A stretch of 7,384 nucleotides of DNA from Erysipelotrichaceae bacterium. Lineage in GTDB: Bacteria > Bacillota_I > Bacilli_A > Erysipelotrichales > Erysipelotrichaceae. Under the pieces are notes generated by a model, which was given only the letters and a program-made list of their open reading frames with translations, searched no databases and was not told where the DNA came from. The stretch is taken from positions 1 to 7,384 of the forward strand of contig JAFOMB010000039.1 in assembly GCA_017419065.1 (NCBI GenBank). Direction: 5' to 3'. Numbering within the stretch: position 1 is the first letter of the stretch; every line of letters starts with the position of its first letter. A program made the translations under genes and the position numbers. Positions 5,930-7,384 of the stretch are shown piece by piece.

Positions 5930-7384
5930 AATATCAGAGATGATGTGTTGAATCGGCTGGCGACCTGTGCCCATAAGGCATCCTCTTCCTCTTCGCTGAC
6001 TTCAAGACCTTCCTTTGGCGTAAAGACCCCTTTCACCGAATTGAAGGATCCCTTGTCGCTGACGAAGGACCAGTCGGAGAAGGCCACGAAACCCGGTTCC
6101 GTAGAGAAGATGTCCTTCCCGGTCATCAGACGGGAGTCGTAAGGGATGTCGAAGAGGTTGTATACGGTCGGTAAGACATCCGGTGTCCCGCAGACCTTTT
6201 CGATCTCGGTGTGCGGAACGGAAGGATTGTAGATGATAAGAGAAGAAGACTGGGACTCGATCGAAGAGTCTCTTTCATAATCGGAGAGTTCGTTGATGTA
6301 TTTCAGATCCAGGAAGTACGGATGGTGGTCCGCTGCCAGGACGATGACGGTATCTTCCAGTACACCCTTCTGTTCCAGTTTCAGCAGCAGTTCCTGCATA
6401 GCCCTGTCGAGCTCGATCTGGGTGGCGACATAGGAACGGGCGGTCACGGAGACCTCATCGCCATAGTACTCATTGACGAGGTCCATGTATTTCTTTGCCT
6501 GTTCGTGATCCGGCCAGTATTCCCCATGCCCCGATACGGTGGCGTAGTAGACCATGAAAGGCTCTTCTCCCGTATAGTCGTCCACTGTCGCATCAATGAG
6601 GTCCTTGTCGGAAGCGACCCACTTGCAGGCCATCTTCTGTTCAAGGCCGTTCCCGCAGCCGGTGAAATTATCGAAGCCCAGGGCAGCCAGATACTTGTCG
6701 CGGTCCTGGAAGGTAAAGTCGCTGTTGTGGTAGGCATAGGTCTTATAGCCGGCTTCCTTGAAGACTGTCGCCAGACCCATCGGGAAGGCATTGGTCCCCC
6801 TCTTCCAGATCCCCAGCATGCGCGGTGCGAAGAAGAGACCTGTCAGTTCCTGACATTCTCCGCCTATCGTCGAGTAGATGGTCGGCGAATAGTAGTTCTT
6901 GAATTCAAAGCCCTGGTGTATCAGACGGTAGAGCGTCGGTGTCAGCTCTTTGGTGACGGCGATCTCGTTGAAACTCTCGGCCATGATGTAGATGAGATTC
7001 TTTCCCTTGAAATAGCCGGTATACTCATTCTCATAGGTCGGACGGGCGATCTTGAAGTATTCATCCAGCTGTTTCAGCTGGGCATCGCTGTCTTCTTCGA
7101 TCAGCCTGTCGAAGTCGATGTCGAAGACATGCGGCTTATAGACGATCTTCTCCGGCTCCTCCGGTGAAGGCTCCTCCGGTACTTCCGGTTCTTCCGGAAC
7201 CAGGATGATCTCCTCCTCCACATGGAAGAGGGTCTTCCCGCTGTCAATGAAGAAATGGGAAAGGATCCCGCACTTGCGTACCGCGGTTTCGGCGTTGTTG
7301 TGACAGATGGTCATCTGATAGAGATTGCCTCCTTCGATTCGCACAAAGAGGAAGCTCAGCACCAGAAGAGCGGCGCATAATAAC
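5896..7384 (-). CDS. LTA synthase/sulfatase-family membrane protein, N-terminus outside the window
   Basis: The frame is open to the window edge: codons above the GTG at 7362 read LLCAALL, so with LSFLFV they form the end of a transmembrane helix, and the start lies upstream. Numbering from that GTG gives 488 visible residues: a linker with KCGILSHFFID at 30-40, a Pro/Glu-rich stretch at 49-71, then an extracellular alkaline-phosphatase-fold domain. Likely metal and catalytic residues are Glu129 in YIMAESFN, Thr165 in YSTIGGE (putative nucleophile), His279 in SGHGEYW, and Asp345-His346 in AADHH. KEAGYKTYAYHNSDFTF at 202-218 is also typical. Relatives transfer glycerol phosphate from phosphatidylglycerol to build lipoteichoic acid or decorate envelope glycans. 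The exact substrate is not clear, and the nucleophile context differs from that of classical LtaS, so I give no symbol. Confidence 0.9.
   Translation of the reverse strand, partial: LLCAALLVLSFLFVRIEGGNLYQMTICHNNAETAVRKCGILSHFFIDSGKTLFHVEEEIILVPEEPEVPEEPSPEEPEKIVYKPHVFDIDFDRLIEEDSDAQLKQLDEYFKIARPTYENEYTGYFKGKNLIYIMAESFNEIAVTKELTPTLYRLIHQGFEFKNYYSPTIYSTIGGECQELTGLFFAPRMLGIWKRGTNAFPMGLATVFKEAGYKTYAYHNSDFTFQDRDKYLAALGFDNFTGCGNGLEQKMACKWVASDKDLIDATVDDYTGEEPFMVYYATVSGHGEYWPDHEQAKKYMDLVNEYYGDEVSVTARSYVATQIELDRAMQELLLKLEQKGVLEDTVIVLAADHHPYFLDLKYINELSDYERDSSIESQSSSLIIYNPSVPHTEIEKVCGTPDVLPTVYNLFDIPYDSRLMTGKDIFSTEPGFVAFSDWSFVSDKGSFNSVKGVFTPKEGLEVSEEEEDALWAQVASRFNTSSLILEKNYYAHVIK
7151..7197 (-). repeat. 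In-frame TCCGG-based repeats encoding a Pro/Glu linker
   Basis: TCCGG (plus strand) recurs at 7151, 7160, 7175, 7184 and 7193, always at multiples of 3. GGCTCCTCCGGT occurs twice, 15 nt apart (7154-7165 and 7169-7180). Read on the minus strand it encodes EEP-type units (PEEPEVPEEPSPEEPE) that join the membrane part to the extracellular catalytic domain. Such repeats can change length by slippage without breaking the frame. Confidence 0.75.

Noticed and set aside
6211..7167. A 318-codon open frame on the plus strand opposite the LTA-synthase-like gene
   Set aside because: The minus-strand protein has clear catalytic motifs through this whole region. The plus-strand translation shows no family motif and looks like an antisense shadow.
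7360..7362. A GTG start for the LTA-synthase-like gene
   Set aside because: The frame stays open to the window edge and the upstream codons encode a hydrophobic helix, so the gene is truncated by the window and does not start here.
1..7384. Mobile element, CRISPR array, tRNA/rRNA, toxin-antitoxin or phage-defence system
   Set aside because: No transposase, terminal repeats, spaced direct repeats, cloverleaf or defence-type domains were seen. All genes are ordinary transport, translation or envelope genes.

Overview
The window looks like chromosomal DNA of a Gram-positive (Firmicutes-type) bacterium of moderate G+C content. The evidence is a lipoprotein solute-binding protein, a lipoteichoic-acid-synthase-like membrane protein, a ylbN(yceD)-rpmF pair beside tmcAL (ylbM) as in Bacillus subtilis, and strong GGAGG ribosome binding sites. 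A lineage such as Erysipelotrichales is my guess only; no rRNA or marker gene in the window settles it. The window is gene-dense. The longest stretch without a gene is the 143 bp between livJ and rpmF. I see no mobile element, CRISPR array, tRNA or phage gene.

Layout. (1) Positions 1-3967, minus strand: a branched-chain amino acid ABC importer operon in the order livJ (lipoprotein receptor), livH and livM (permeases), livG (ATPase), livF (second ATPase, only its first codons present). It has its own promoter (TTGAAA-17-TATAAT) in an AT-rich region. A 13-bp hairpin separates livJ from livH. Downstream the genes are packed tightly or overlap. (2) Positions 4077-4751, minus strand: yceD/ylbN and rpmF (49 aa, zinc-ribbon type L32), closed by an intrinsic terminator. 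(3) Positions 4818-5903, plus strand: tmcAL, which modifies the elongator tRNA-Met anticodon, divergent from yceD across a 66-bp spacer. (4) Positions 5896-7384, minus strand: an LTA-synthase/sulfatase-family protein, cut by the window at its N-terminal membrane domain. It converges on tmcAL with an 8-bp tail overlap.

How the genes work together. The liv genes encode one complete uptake system: receptor, two permeases and two ATPases. yceD, rpmF and tmcAL all serve translation (ribosome assembly, a ribosomal protein, tRNA modification). The last gene belongs to cell-envelope polymer synthesis and has no visible link to its neighbours.

I found no new multi-gene system. The most interesting signals are regulatory. 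Both divergent translation genes have a perfect TATAAT exactly 6 nt before their ATG and no usable Shine-Dalgarno, which predicts leaderless mRNAs on both sides, with a 12-bp perfect palindrome between them. The other signals are the livJ/livH hairpin, phased repeats upstream of livJ, and a nested inverted repeat over the tmcAL/LTA-synthase tail overlap.
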